Source: Stanieria cyanosphaera PCC 7437 (GTDB lineage Bacteria; Cyanobacteriota; Cyanobacteriia; Cyanobacteriales; Xenococcaceae). From it: DNA of 64,000 bases. The DNA lies in assembly GCF_000317575.1 (NCBI RefSeq), contig NC_019748.1:636001-700000 (forward strand), read 5' to 3'. A model generated the notes under the pieces. That model was not told the DNA's origin. It did not search any database and saw nothing but the letters and a program-made list of their open reading frames with translations. A program made the position numbers and the translations under genes. This document shows positions 35,527 to 45,230 of the stretch, piece by piece (position 1 is the stretch's first letter; each line of letters begins with the position of its first letter).

Positions 35527-36300
35527 TTGATTATTGTCTGGTAGAAGCGGATTGATTGCCTGACAACTTCTTTTATTAAAATTACACTTATAAACTGCTG
35601 GTTTTTGCCAAGACAGAGGAATTTCTAATAAATCTCGTGCGCCAGTTATCCCCTGACCAAGAAATAACAGTAAAGCTAAACAATTAAGAATAATGTGGAC
35701 ATAACGCCAACGATTAGCACGATCTTTGTAAATATCCTCAATAATTGCCAAAGAAAAAATCATTAACAAAGAAACAGCAATTCCATAATAATAATGCGAC
35801 CAATACCACTCATTACCTAATCGATACACTCCATCTTGACTACCCAAAATAATTAAACCCATCCCACTGAGAGTGGCAAAAATTCCTCGCCATAAAGATT
35901 GTCTGGCACGATAAAGCAAGATTAAGGAAGCTATGGTAGCAATAAACATCAAAATAATCAGAATCAGTTGAGTAGTGTTTAAATTTCCCTTAGTTTGCTG
36001 TTCCAAAAAACCACCAGAACCAAACACTACTGAATAAGCTAAAGCAATTAAAGTAACTCCTACTACTGCACCAGTCAACCAACGTCCCATTTGAACGTGT
36101 TCTCTACCGACTACAGGAGGAATTTTACTCTTATCACCTGCTGCGATTTGTAATCTACGTTGACGAGTTTGCCAAGCATAATTAACTACTATACCGATGA
36201 GCGGAAAAACAAAAGCAACTGCGATCGCAGGATGAATTAAAGCAGCCAGATCTTCACTTTTGAGATAAGTAAAGGCAAATAAACTGATTAAATTAATCAT
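35515..36300 (-). CDS. DUF4079 membrane protein
   Basis: 261 aa with about six membrane helices. ALIHPAIAVAFVFPLIGIVV, then QTRQRRLQIAAG and VGREHVQMGRWLTGAVVGVT fit the cyanobacterial/plastid DUF4079 family of unknown function. The conserved His residues in LIHPAI and REHVQMG could bind heme, which is speculation. A soluble C-terminal tail ends CNFNKRSCQAINPLLP and NNQVDC; its final codons and stop lie inside the 43-bp repeat, so the native C-terminus may have been altered. Confidence 0.8.
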   Translation of the reverse strand: MINLISLFAFTYLKSEDLAALIHPAIAVAFVFPLIGIVVNYAWQTRQRRLQIAAGDKSKIPPVVGREHVQMGRWLTGAVVGVTLIALAYSVVFGSGGFLEQQTKGNLNTTQLILIILMFIATIASLILLYRARQSLWRGIFATLSGMGLIILGSQDGVYRLGNEWYWSHYYYGIAVSLLMIFSLAIIEDIYKDRANRWRYVHIILNCLALLLFLGQGITGARDLLEIPLSWQKPAVYKCNFNKRSCQAINPLLPDNNQVDC

Positions 36301-36680
36301 AAAATCACCCTCATTCCTTTGGGTTTTTCAATATCTTCTCAGGAAAATAAAACGCAATTATTAAAGTTACATTAATTTTTTCTGAGAAAAAGATAAATTT
36401 TTGTCTGAACAAGATTTTAGTGATGACCTAAAGCTAATTGGGGAGATACTTGAGATGCTATTAACTGCAAAGAATAAAGCAGAAAAGAAACTTTAAAGAA
36501 ACAAACAAGAGTAATTAAAATAGTTTACAAATTTATGAAATTCTTGTAAGTTATTGTCCCAAACAAGCTAGAAAATCTCAAATATCTGATACTATTTCAG
36601 GCAGTGTTTTAGAAGTAGCGATTATTTTAAATATTTTAGCTCAATTTTATTTATGTCAAATTTTTAGGATTAGAAGCAAA
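36301..36680. other. intergenic region, partly open frame
   Basis: 380 bases. From about 36520 the frame of the following gene is open but has no ATG, GTG or TTG until 36681. No repeat or other gene recognised. Confidence 0.4.
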
Positions 36681-38018
36681 TTGCATCAAGTTGTTTCTAA
36701 CCCACAAACTTATTTATTTACATTTTTTGCTTGGATTAACTTAAAACAGACTAAATTCAATTCCTATCTCAGTGGAATTTTACTGTTACTCGGTTCATCT
36801 TTAATTATTCCCTTCGGAGATTTTCGCCAGATAAATGCAGTACCTAGATTTTGGCTTGGTATTGCAGTGATGAGTGTAGGTTTTATTTACTCATGGCGAC
36901 TTGCTTCTTTACAAAAGTGGTGGTTTTGGACAATTGTGATTGTGACACGCCTGTTACTACTCTTGATGTATCCAGGAGATGAGATTTGGCGGTATCTTTG
37001 GGAAGGCTATTTACAAACTCAAAATTTTAGTCCTTACGATTTCGCTCCTAATGCCAACGAATTAATTCCTTATCACACCGAATGGTGGTCTTTAATTAAT
37101 CATAAAAATCGTGCAACAATTTATTTTCCGTTAGCACAATTAGGTTTTAACTTATTAGCAACTATTTATCTTGATATCATTACTTTTAAAATAGCTTTTG
37201 TCTTGGCTGATTTATTAATTTGTTGGTTATTAACTCGACAATTTGCTCAACTCAAAACAACTCTCTACGCTTGGAATCCTTTGGTGATTTATGCTTTTGC
37301 TGGTGGTGGATACTACGATAGTTGGTTTATTTTACCTTTGGTAACTGCTTGGTTAGTGTTCGATCATACTCGTTATAATTGGCGATGGTTGGGAAGTGCC
37401 TTACTGTTGGGTATTAGTATTGCTATTAAATGGATCTCTTTGCCAATTTTGGGTTTTTTGGCTTGGCAAGCTTGGCATAAACTTAATTTAAAACAAGTAA
37501 TAGCTATTTTAATTTACGGTTTTTTGCCTTTAGTGTTTACTACGGTTGATTTTTGCCACTCTAGCTCTTGTTATGTGATTTATAGTAGCTCTAATTTGAT
37601 TGTTTCTGGACGAAGTGCCGATTTTGTGCCTTATATTTTGGAAAAAATTTGGCAACCATTATTAAAAGTTAAAGCAATTCTGATGATTCCGATTGGATTG
37701 GTAGGAACTTGGTTATTGTGGCAAAAGAAAACTTTTCGGCAATTTACAGAAGGCTATTTATTTACCCTCCTAATATTTTCTCCTTTAATTCACAGTTGGT
37801 ATTTTACTTGGATCATTCCTTTTGCTGTCCCTACTCAAAATTTAGGAGTACGTTTAGTTAGTATTTCTGCTTTTATTTATTTTGTTTTACCCTATCGTCA
37901 AGCATTAGGCACTCGCTCTGAGCAATTAACTGAAATTGAGACTTTTTGGTTATGGTTTCCTTTTGTCTTTGGTTATGCCTGGAGTTTGTGGCGACAACGA
38001 ACAACAAATCAAGTCTGA
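36681..38018 (+). CDS. GT-C type membrane glycosyltransferase
   Basis: 445 aa, about 11-12 membrane helices. The first large loop has MYPGDEIWRYLWEG near residue 100, the acidic motif and RYLWEG signature of polyprenyl-phosphate-sugar dependent GT-C enzymes, followed by FSPYDFAPNANELIP. WNPLVIYAFAGGGYYDSW and SIAIKWISLPILGFLAWQAW are like those of mannosyltransferase-type members, and SPLIHSWYFTWIIPFAV closes the core. Donor and acceptor are unknown; a role in glycolipid or surface glycan synthesis is inferred. The start is uncertain: TTG at 36681 is the first usable codon. Confidence 0.78.
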   Translation: MHQVVSNPQTYLFTFFAWINLKQTKFNSYLSGILLLLGSSLIIPFGDFRQINAVPRFWLGIAVMSVGFIYSWRLASLQKWWFWTIVIVTRLLLLLMYPGDEIWRYLWEGYLQTQNFSPYDFAPNANELIPYHTEWWSLINHKNRATIYFPLAQLGFNLLATIYLDIITFKIAFVLADLLICWLLTRQFAQLKTTLYAWNPLVIYAFAGGGYYDSWFILPLVTAWLVFDHTRYNWRWLGSALLLGISIAIKWISLPILGFLAWQAWHKLNLKQVIAILIYGFLPLVFTTVDFCHSSSCYVIYSSSNLIVSGRSADFVPYILEKIWQPLLKVKAILMIPIGLVGTWLLWQKKTFRQFTEGYLFTLLIFSPLIHSWYFTWIIPFAVPTQNLGVRLVSISAFIYFVLPYRQALGTRSEQLTEIETFWLWFPFVFGYAWSLWRQRTTNQV

Positions 38019-38141
38019 TTTCAAACGCAATAGTTTAGCTATAAATGTGCATAAATCTATCAATACTTGCGTAATCAATAACTGAAGACAGCAATTACTG
38101 CTTCGTTAAACTTTGAGGTCTAGAAATATTGTGAGGTTAAT

Positions 38142-38540
38142 ATGAAATTTAGATTTGTTTCTTTGAGTCTATTATCTTTTTCTGCTTTATTACCCTTAAC
38201 TCCTTCCTTTACTCCTGCTGCTAAAGCTTGCTTGATCTATGATGTGACTACTCAAGTTGCCATTCGCGGTTCTCAAACTCCCGCTCAACAAGAGAATAAT
38301 GTTACTACAGGCAGTGATGATAAATGTTTTAACAATGTTGTAGGTGGTACTACTACTCAAGTCGGAATTGGTGCTGGTGAAGTAAAACAAGGTCATGATG
38401 CTCAATATTTTGTCGGTGGTGGCAATCAAAACAATACTGGTTTAACTACTCCTACAATTACTGTTACTCCTACTACTCAAGTAGACGTTTACAGTCCTGC
38501 TCACGATCCTAATTTTATCAATGGTGTTACTGGTCAGTAA
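38142..38540 (+). CDS. small secreted protein, unknown function
   Basis: 132 aa. ATG follows GTGAGG. Signal peptide of about 29 residues (FVSLSLLSFSALLPLTPSF, cleavage near AAKA). The mature part is Thr/Gly/Asn-rich and beta-like, with a loose internal repeat TTQVAIRG, TTQVGIGAG and TTQVDVYS. Two Cys (KACLIYD and DKCFNNV). Not recognised. Probably periplasmic or extracellular. Confidence 0.6.
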   Translation: MKFRFVSLSLLSFSALLPLTPSFTPAAKACLIYDVTTQVAIRGSQTPAQQENNVTTGSDDKCFNNVVGGTTTQVGIGAGEVKQGHDAQYFVGGGNQNNTGLTTPTITVTPTTQVDVYSPAHDPNFINGVTGQ

Positions 38541-38720
38541 CGATGATTGCAAGTTTAAAACAATACTAATAATACCTAAAGCGATCGCTCTTGAACTAAG
38601 TTGCTGATTAAGAAAAGGCAAGCATAAGCTTGAAAATAATATGCAGCTTTTTATGCACATCAGCTTAATTACTCAATTGATCTTTAAATTTAAACTTTAT
38701 TCAAACTATATATCAAACAA

Positions 38721-38761
38721 AAATAGAAAAGGACATCGATACACTAAACATCGAATTGTCC
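38721..38761 (-). terminator. terminator of the M20 amidohydrolase gene
   Basis: On the minus strand GGACAATTCGAT, a short loop, ATCGATGTCC and then TTTTCTATTTTT, 10 bases past the stop codon. The stem has a two-base bulge. Confidence 0.7.
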
Positions 38762-38771
38762 TCTTTTACTT

Positions 38772-39989
38772 TTAATTGAGTGATAAAAATTGCTCAACAC
38801 AACGAACAAACATTTCTACTCCCATTGCTAAAGCAGTTTCGTCAAAATCAAAACGTGGATGATGATGAGGATAAGCTAAACCTTTTTCAGGATTTGCTGC
38901 GCCGACAAAAAAGTAACAACCTGGAACTTCTTTTAAAAAGAAAGACATATCTTCCCCTCCCATCGTCTGACATTCAGGGACTACACCGAGAGGAGTTTCT
39001 ACTACTTTAGTTGCTACTGAACGAACCAACTCAGCCATAGTAGCATCGTTAATTACTGGGGGATAAAGTTGCCAATAATCCAATTCATATTTAGCTCCAT
39101 GACTTTGACAAACACCAGCAATAATTTCTTCAATTCTTAGTTGAATTTTTTGTTCTAAGGCAGGATTAAAGTAACGCACAGTGCCACTGAGACGAGCAGT
39201 ATCAGCAATAACATTTAAAGCTGTACCTGCATGAAGCTCACCTACTGTTACTACCGCCGAATCGATGGGGTTAATATTACGAGCAACAATGGTTTGTAAG
39301 GCATTGACAATTTGTGCGCTTACTACAATTGAATCAATCGTTTGATCTGGCATTGCACCATGTCCGCCTTTGCCGAAAATTGTACAGCGAAAACATTCTA
39401 CTGCTGCCATTAACGCTCCGCTACGGACTCCTACTGTCCCTAGAGGTAAATTATTCCAAAGATGTAAACCTATGATCGCATCAACATCAGGATTTTTTAA
39501 AACTCCTGCTTCAATCATCGGTTTCGCTCCACCAGGTCCCTCTTCAGCAGGTTGAAAGATAATTTTGACTGTACCACTAAAATCTTGACGATGTTGAGTA
39601 AGATAATAAGCTGTTCCAAGAGCGATCGCAACATGACCATCATGTCCACAAGCGTGCATTTTGCCTGGGTGTTGGGAACGATAAGTAACTTCATTAGCTT
39701 CTTGAATTGGTAAAGCATCCATATCAGCACGAATAGCTAAGACTTTCCCCGGATCATTGCTTTTAATCGTAGCTACTATACCCGTTTGAGCTATTTCTGT
39801 TTGAGATTCAATTCCCCATTCTTGTAATTTTTGAGTAATAAATTCTGCGGTTAGATGTTCTTGAAATGCTAATTCTGGTTTTTGATGAATTGTACGTCGC
39901 CATTCAACCAATTGCGCTTGTAAAGCTCGAATTTCCAAACGAATTTGTTCTAAATTAACTGAATAAGAGCGGGGAAGACTAAAAACCAT
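38772..39989 (-). CDS. M20 family amidohydrolase (IAA-amino acid/hippurate hydrolase type)
   Basis: 405 aa metallopeptidase-fold enzyme that removes acyl groups from N-acyl amino acids. WRRTIHQKPELAFQEHLTAE is the N-terminal signature; metal ligands sit in MHACGHDGHVAIALG, FQPAEEGPGGAKPMIEAG and IGLHLWNNLPLGTVGV; the dimerisation domain has GKGGHGAMPDQTIDSI; the C-terminal MGGEDMSFFLKEVPG and YPHHHPRFDFDE complete the site. Substrate unknown; plant and bacterial relatives act on auxin conjugates or hippurate. ATG at 39989, with a terminator downstream. Confidence 0.9.
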   Translation of the reverse strand: MVFSLPRSYSVNLEQIRLEIRALQAQLVEWRRTIHQKPELAFQEHLTAEFITQKLQEWGIESQTEIAQTGIVATIKSNDPGKVLAIRADMDALPIQEANEVTYRSQHPGKMHACGHDGHVAIALGTAYYLTQHRQDFSGTVKIIFQPAEEGPGGAKPMIEAGVLKNPDVDAIIGLHLWNNLPLGTVGVRSGALMAAVECFRCTIFGKGGHGAMPDQTIDSIVVSAQIVNALQTIVARNINPIDSAVVTVGELHAGTALNVIADTARLSGTVRYFNPALEQKIQLRIEEIIAGVCQSHGAKYELDYWQLYPPVINDATMAELVRSVATKVVETPLGVVPECQTMGGEDMSFFLKEVPGCYFFVGAANPEKGLAYPHHHPRFDFDETALAMGVEMFVRCVEQFLSLN

Positions 39990-40249
39990 TTTTGTTAACT
40001 AATCTCTTGAATATTATTTTTAGATATTAAGATAACTCAGCAGAATGGGTGGAAAAATTACGCTATTGTGCCGATGAACTTAAAAAAGCCTATTGCCTAG
40101 AATCAAACTATATTTTCCATGCATTTTGATTGACCGAGCAAGTTTTCTAGTTTTATTTTCGACTGAAATCACCGAGTATTTGTTAGTCTAACTCTTCTTG
40201 AGGAAGTTATCAATTCATGAACAACTACTTAATCTTGATAACATAAATT

Positions 40250-41446
40250 ATGTCAGTTACAATTGGTGAATTTTCCAAGATTTTAATAATTACTAACGAC
40301 ATAAAAATTCGTCATAATCTAGAACAAGTTTTATCTCAATTTTACGAATTATTTTGGGCTGATGAAGAAAAAAGTGCCTTAGAACTTATTAAGTCTGATT
40401 GTCCTAATTTAATTATCCTTGCTTTAACTAATACTGAAATCAATAATATTTGTCTTTTTACTCAATTACGAAACAAACCAGAAACCGCTTTAATTTCAGT
40501 GATTGTTCTGACTACAATTGCTAATCCTCGACAATGGCGAACAGCAATGGAAATGGGTGCAGATGATGTTCTTTTCTTGCCTTGTACCGATACAGAATTA
40601 CACAAGGCGATCGCAACTAGACTAACTAAACAAACTTGTTATTTAGCTTATACACAACAAGAATTAGATCAACTCAGAGAAAATATTATTAAATTTTTGC
40701 CTCATGAAATGCGGACTGCTTTGACAGGAATTTTATCAGCCTCAGACTTATTAATTAATCAACAATATTCTCTTAACTGGTCAATTATTAGAGAAATGCT
40801 GATTTGTATTAATTCATCTAGTCAAAGATTATTGAGATTAATAGATAATTTTTTACTGTATGCAGAATTAAAAGTTATTGAAAACAATCCTGATATTACT
40901 CAGCTTTATTGTCTTCATCAAATCGATTCAGTTAAAGAAAAGATTAAAGCGATCGCGCATAAGTCTGCTCAAAAATATTATCGTCAAGATAGTTTGATTA
41001 TAGACCTACAAAATGCTTGTTTACAAATTAATGAAACTAATCTAACCAAATTAATTGAAGAATTAATTGATAATGCTTGTAAGTTTTCACCAGAGCATAG
41101 TGCAATTCATATTAACTCTCAAATTGATAAAAATCAATTTATCTTAACTATTAAAGATTATGGTCGAGGTATGACCCATAAACAAATTGCTTCTATTGAC
41201 ATGGGAATACAATTTGAGCGTAACTATTATGAACAACAAGGATTTGGTTTAGGACTGGCAATAGTTAGACAAATTGCTCAAATATATAAAGTAAAATTAG
41301 AAATTAAAAGCATACCTAAACAAACAACAATAGTCAAGTTAGTAATTCCTTTAGCTGACTGCTCAAAAAATTCAACTTATAGCAAAATTACTCATATATC
41401 TAATTGGTATTCTACCCAAACTATCAATATTAATTACTCCTTCTAG
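40250..41446 (+). CDS. histidine kinase with degenerate receiver domain
   Basis: 398 aa. Residues 8-125 have a receiver fold (KILIITNDIKIRHNLEQVLS ... IVLTTIANPRQWRTAMEMGA) but the phospho-acceptor Asp is missing: the usual LLD is LALTNTEINN, and the Lys of the KP motif is replaced (VLFLPCTD). A HisKA box follows, FLPHEMRTALTGILSASD near 150, then HATPase motifs LIEELIDNACKFSPEHSA, DYGRGMTH and GFGLGLAIVRQI. So the kinase should work while the receiver is a ligand- or protein-sensing pseudo-receiver. No membrane segment. It converges on a second kinase seven bases away. Confidence 0.85.
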   Translation: MSVTIGEFSKILIITNDIKIRHNLEQVLSQFYELFWADEEKSALELIKSDCPNLIILALTNTEINNICLFTQLRNKPETALISVIVLTTIANPRQWRTAMEMGADDVLFLPCTDTELHKAIATRLTKQTCYLAYTQQELDQLRENIIKFLPHEMRTALTGILSASDLLINQQYSLNWSIIREMLICINSSSQRLLRLIDNFLLYAELKVIENNPDITQLYCLHQIDSVKEKIKAIAHKSAQKYYRQDSLIIDLQNACLQINETNLTKLIEELIDNACKFSPEHSAIHINSQIDKNQFILTIKDYGRGMTHKQIASIDMGIQFERNYYEQQGFGLGLAIVRQIAQIYKVKLEIKSIPKQTTIVKLVIPLADCSKNSTYSKITHISNWYSTQTININYSF

Positions 41447-41453
41447 TTATTTT

Positions 41454-42746
41454 TTATTGAGAATAAAATTTAACAGATACAGAATTTTTTAAAGGTAAAG
41501 TAAAGTAAAAAGTAGAACCTTTTCCTAACTCTGATTCTACCCAAATTTTGCCTCCGTAACGCTGCACTATTTTTTGACAAATAGCTAATCCAATCCCCGT
41601 GCCAAGATACTGTTCTTGAGTATGCAATCTTTGAAAAACTTGAAAAATTTCTTTGAAATATTGAGATTCGATTCCAATCCCATTATCTTGAACCGATATT
41701 AGCCATTGTTGTTCTAATAACTTAGTATCAATTACAATCTTCGGTTGAGCTTGACTACAAAATTTTAAACCATTGGTAATTAAATTTTGAAACAGTTGAT
41801 TAATTTCTGTTGGATTAACTTGAACTATAGGCAAATTTTTGATTGTAATTATTGCATTATTTCTTTCAATAGTTTCGTGTAAATCTTGAATAACTAGTTG
41901 CACAATGTCTTTGAGATCAATCGAGATCCAAGTTTGCTCATTTTTTCCGGCTCGACAATAAAGAAGTAAATCTTTAATCAAAGCCTGCATTCTTGTAGCT
42001 CCATCAACAATATATTTAATATATTGATTAGCTTCGTCACTTAATTTATTGTGATATTCTTGAGCCAATAAATCAGCAAACATATTCAACGAACGTAACG
42101 GAGCTTGTAAATCGTGGGAAACAATATAAGCAAATTGTTCTAATTCTTGATTGGATTGAATTAATTCAGTATTAATTTTTTCTAACTTTTGCTTTGCTTG
42201 AACTAATTCAGTAGTTCTTTCTAAAACTCTTGTTTCTAATTCGCAGTTAACTTTTTCAAGAATCTGTTGAGAGTGCTTAAGTTTTGATTCCGTACCTTGT
42301 CGAATCGAAATTTCTTTTTTAAGCTCTTTATTTTGTTCTTGTAATTGTTGTCTTATTTTTCTTAAAGTAAGATGAGTTTTAATTCTAACAATTAATTCCT
42401 CTTCCTCTATCGGTTTAGTTATATAGTCAATTCCCCCGGTATTAAAACCTTTAACTTTATTATCAGTGTCAGTTAAAGCGGTCATAAAAATAATGGGAAT
42501 ATCTTGAGTTTTTTTATTGTTTTTTAATTTGAGACAAACTTCTAATCCATCAAATCCTGGCATTAAAATATCCAGTAAAATCAAGTCTGGCTCTGCATAT
42601 TCGGCTTTAGATAAAGCACTCATTCCATCTTGAGTAACTATGACAGTAAAACCATTAGATTGTAAAATTGATTGTAATTGTTGTAAACTACTTAATGTAT
42701 CATCAACAACTAAAATAACATCAGCACGAATAGTATCTTCAGCCAT
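41454..42746 (-). CDS. response regulator-histidine kinase hybrid
   Basis: 430 aa. Intact N-terminal receiver: VDDTLSSLQQ, phospho-Asp in LILLDILMPGFDG near 55, Lys in YITKPIEEEE. A long coiled coil (about 130-200, QLQEQNKELKKEISIRQGTE) leads to HisKA with AYIVSHDLQAPLRSLNMFAD near 215, and HATPase with LFQNLITNGLKFC, DNGIGIE and GTGIGLAICQKI. This receiver-coil-kinase order is common in cyanobacteria, as signal relays that respond to an upstream kinase. Its stop lies next to that of the pseudo-receiver kinase, which makes a joint pathway plausible but unproven. Confidence 0.9.
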   Translation of the reverse strand: MAEDTIRADVILVVDDTLSSLQQLQSILQSNGFTVIVTQDGMSALSKAEYAEPDLILLDILMPGFDGLEVCLKLKNNKKTQDIPIIFMTALTDTDNKVKGFNTGGIDYITKPIEEEELIVRIKTHLTLRKIRQQLQEQNKELKKEISIRQGTESKLKHSQQILEKVNCELETRVLERTTELVQAKQKLEKINTELIQSNQELEQFAYIVSHDLQAPLRSLNMFADLLAQEYHNKLSDEANQYIKYIVDGATRMQALIKDLLLYCRAGKNEQTWISIDLKDIVQLVIQDLHETIERNNAIITIKNLPIVQVNPTEINQLFQNLITNGLKFCSQAQPKIVIDTKLLEQQWLISVQDNGIGIESQYFKEIFQVFQRLHTQEQYLGTGIGLAICQKIVQRYGGKIWVESELGKGSTFYFTLPLKNSVSVKFYSQ

Positions 42747-43177
42747 TAGTAATTTATCTGCTAGACGAATATAATAAATACCTCAAACTCTTTTAGCTTA
42801 AGTTTCAATTTTTGGCTAAAACTTTTAATATTTTAAATATTATAATGAAATAAAAATTAGTTTTTATCAATTAGCTTACTCTTAGCTAAATAATAATTTT
42901 TACTCAGATTGACGGTAGTAGATATTTTGTTTATTAGTCTAATCAAAAAGTAATTAACTCGTCTCAGTTATTTTACGGAATTTGTTTTTTAAAAAAGTTT
43001 AATTTTTATATTAATAAATTTTATTTCAGTATTAATACTGGAGCAACAAACAAATCTAGATTAAAGAACAATAGCTTCAAAAAATAGTTTTAATTCAACC
43101 TAATTATCAACTGTTAAAAAATTAGAAAATTTTGGGCATTATTGAAGTGTCGCTGTTTGCTCAAAAGAATTACTAAA
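42747..43177. other. AT-rich intergenic region
   Basis: About 430 bases between divergent genes, no convincing frame. TTTTAAATATTATAATG and similar AT-rich stretches may hold promoters, which I cannot place. Confidence 0.4.
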
Positions 43178-44158
43178 ATGTATTCTGCTGCTGATTTACC
43201 AACCGAACCTATTCAAATTAATGCTGTACCAGTAGTACAAACTTGGAACTTAAGTAAAGTTTATCGCACTGGTTTTTGGCTGAATCAAAAAATTGAATCT
43301 CTTAAAGATTGTTCCTTAACAGTATATCAAGGAGAAACTTTTGGTTTATTAGGCCCCAATGGAGCAGGAAAAACGACTTTATTAAAAACTCTTTTGGGAA
43401 TTGTACGTCCTACTTCAGGCAAAGCAGTTTTATTAGGACATCCGATTGGTAATCTCAACGTCAAACAAAAAATTGGTTATTTACCTGAAAATGCTTATAT
43501 TTATGATTATCTTACTGCTTGGGAATTTTTAGACTTTATTGCTGGATTATTTCATCTTCCTTCATCATTACGACGCAAAAGAATTACTGAATTGTTAGAT
43601 TTAGTAGGATTAGCTAGGTCTACTGCTTTGAAGAAAAAACTAAAACAGTATTCTAAAGGAATGTTGCAAAGAGTAGGAATGGCTCAGGCTTTGATTAATG
43701 ATCCTGAAATTGTTTTTCTCGATGAACCAATGTCAGGACTTGATCCTATGGGTCGTTATCGAATGCGAGAAATTATTTTATCTTTAAAAAAACAAGGAAA
43801 AACTATCTTTTTTAATTCTCATATTTTAGCTGATGTCGAACAAATTTGCGATCGCATTGCTTTACTAGCTTTAGGCGAATTAATTTGCCAAGGTTCTTTG
43901 AATGAGTTGTTAGGAGATGGTAATGCTTATCAAGCGATTGTTAAAGGAGGAAATTCTGAAACTTTAACCCCTTGGTTAACAAACTTAAGTTGGGAAAATA
44001 GTTGTTGGCATGGTCAACTTATCGGCGAACTAGATCAGTTTTTAATTCATCTCAAACAGTTCGATCTTCAGTTAATCAGTATACATTTGGCTCGTCCTTC
44101 CTTGGAAGAATTTTTTATTCAACAACTGAGAGCAAGAGGAATTGAATTTAGCCGTTAA
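43178..44158 (+). CDS. ABC transporter ATP-binding protein (orphan)
   Basis: 326 aa from the ATG at 43178 (TTG at 43142 would add twelve residues). Walker A GLLGPNGAGKTTLLKTLL, a signature of the form YSKGMLQRVGMAQAL in place of LSGGQ, Walker B IVFLDEPMSGLDPMG, and switch His in FFNSHILADVEQICD. The C-terminal 80 residues (GNSETLTPWLTNLSWENSCW) form the extra domain of drug- and lipid-type exporters. No permease gene is adjacent, so its membrane partner must be elsewhere. It is followed by a repeat-rich spacer. Confidence 0.88.
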   Translation: MYSAADLPTEPIQINAVPVVQTWNLSKVYRTGFWLNQKIESLKDCSLTVYQGETFGLLGPNGAGKTTLLKTLLGIVRPTSGKAVLLGHPIGNLNVKQKIGYLPENAYIYDYLTAWEFLDFIAGLFHLPSSLRRKRITELLDLVGLARSTALKKKLKQYSKGMLQRVGMAQALINDPEIVFLDEPMSGLDPMGRYRMREIILSLKKQGKTIFFNSHILADVEQICDRIALLALGELICQGSLNELLGDGNAYQAIVKGGNSETLTPWLTNLSWENSCWHGQLIGELDQFLIHLKQFDLQLISIHLARPSLEEFFIQQLRARGIEFSR

Positions 44159-44168
44159 TTGTTAAGGT

Positions 44169-44323
44169 AATCCTAAATCATTCATGAAAAAATATTAACC
44201 TAAATTCTGCCTTCTGCTTTTGCTCCTTCTTTTCACGTTTCTAACGCTTCGCGCTTTTGTACAGACGTAATATGTTACGTCTCTACTGTTTGCTTTTTAC
44301 TTTCTTACAACTCGCTTAGGATT
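44169..44323. mobile_element. MITE-like element 2, containing palindrome E
   Basis: 155 bases bounded by AATCCTAA (44169-44176) and its inverse TTAGGATT (44316-44323). The left part CCTAAATCATTCATGAAAA and TTCTGCCTTCTGC match the element at 33421. It encloses a 28-bp palindrome at 44259-44286. No coding capacity. Confidence 0.5.
44259..44286. repeat. 28-bp palindrome family, copy E
   Basis: GTACAGACGTAATA / TGTTACGTCTCTAC, arms AGACGTAA and TTACGTCT. It is preceded by ACGCTTCGCGCTTTT, as is copy F near 53519. Confidence 0.75.
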
Positions 44324-44330
44324 GCTCTAA

Positions 44331-44702
44331 CTATTTATAAACAATTTCTAGAAAATCTAGGTCAGTTGGATGATTGCGAATTTTAGAGTCCGATGGAGAG
44401 ATTTGATATTTAACTAAATCAGCTAAATCTTGTAATTGATTAATTGCTTCTGCCCCTTCAAGTTTCATTAATTCTCGGTCATCGCGCATTTCTGTCCAAG
44501 TAATACCGTAGTCAGAAACCAGAAAACGGATGAGATGATTATCTCCTAAACTAACCATAAATGATGCGCTATTCATCTGGCTGCCACAGGTATAACAAGA
44601 AGCCAAATAACCTTTTTTTTCTAACACAATCGCTAGGGCTTGCAAATTCATTACCAAGTCCCGAACAAATCGACGGTGTTGTTGTGCCAGTCTAATAAAC
44701 AC
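44331..44702 (-). CDS. DUF1815 family protein
   Basis: 123 aa, almost the archetype of this cyanobacterial family: LAQQHRRFVRDLVMNLQALA, then YLASCYTCGSQMNSASFMVS, then YGITWTEMRDDRELMKLEGA. Function unknown; a CxxC pair (CYTC) could be redox-active or bind metal. The start is GTG at 44702, set by a perfect ribosome-binding site (AGGAGG) just upstream. No operon partner. Confidence 0.9.
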   Translation of the reverse strand: MFIRLAQQHRRFVRDLVMNLQALAIVLEKKGYLASCYTCGSQMNSASFMVSLGDNHLIRFLVSDYGITWTEMRDDRELMKLEGAEAINQLQDLADLVKYQISPSDSKIRNHPTDLDFLEIVYK

Positions 44703-45230
44703 TTTTTTCCTCCTAACACCAATCTTATTTTAATACTTTTAATATTTTTTTAATATTTATTTTTTTGATAGACAATATTAATCCTCTTAAACTGTGTTAA
44801 TTTTAATAAATCTTTACAAAGTTAGCAATTAATTTTAATTAGTCGTAATCTCAATTTTGAATTTAGTTTATATCATCTCTAATTTAGATTTAAATAACTG
44901 TTATTTATAATGCAGAAAGTAGAAAAAATGTCAAGCTTAAATAAAGATTAATTTCACTCAATATAAGTTTTTCTTGGGATTTAAGGGTGTTGCTTGAAAA
45001 AATTCTTTAGCAATCAGGCAAAAATATCTGTAATTGCCATTTCTAAATTAGAATTTTGAGTTTGCGTTATATTAAGATGCTGAATAAATTTTAATTGTTT
45101 AACTAAATTTCAATCTCCATTGGGATAAATACCACAATTTTAATAAATTTTAAGCCTTTAAACATCTTTTAGACCACCGGAGTAAAGTAAAGCTCAGTAT
45201 TTACGTTCTTTGATAGACAGGAATAAAACA
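44703..45230. other. AT-rich intergenic region
   Basis: About 530 bases between divergent genes. No frame or repeat of note. The last bases hold AGACAGGAATA, the ribosome-binding site of the stress-protein gene. Confidence 0.45.
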
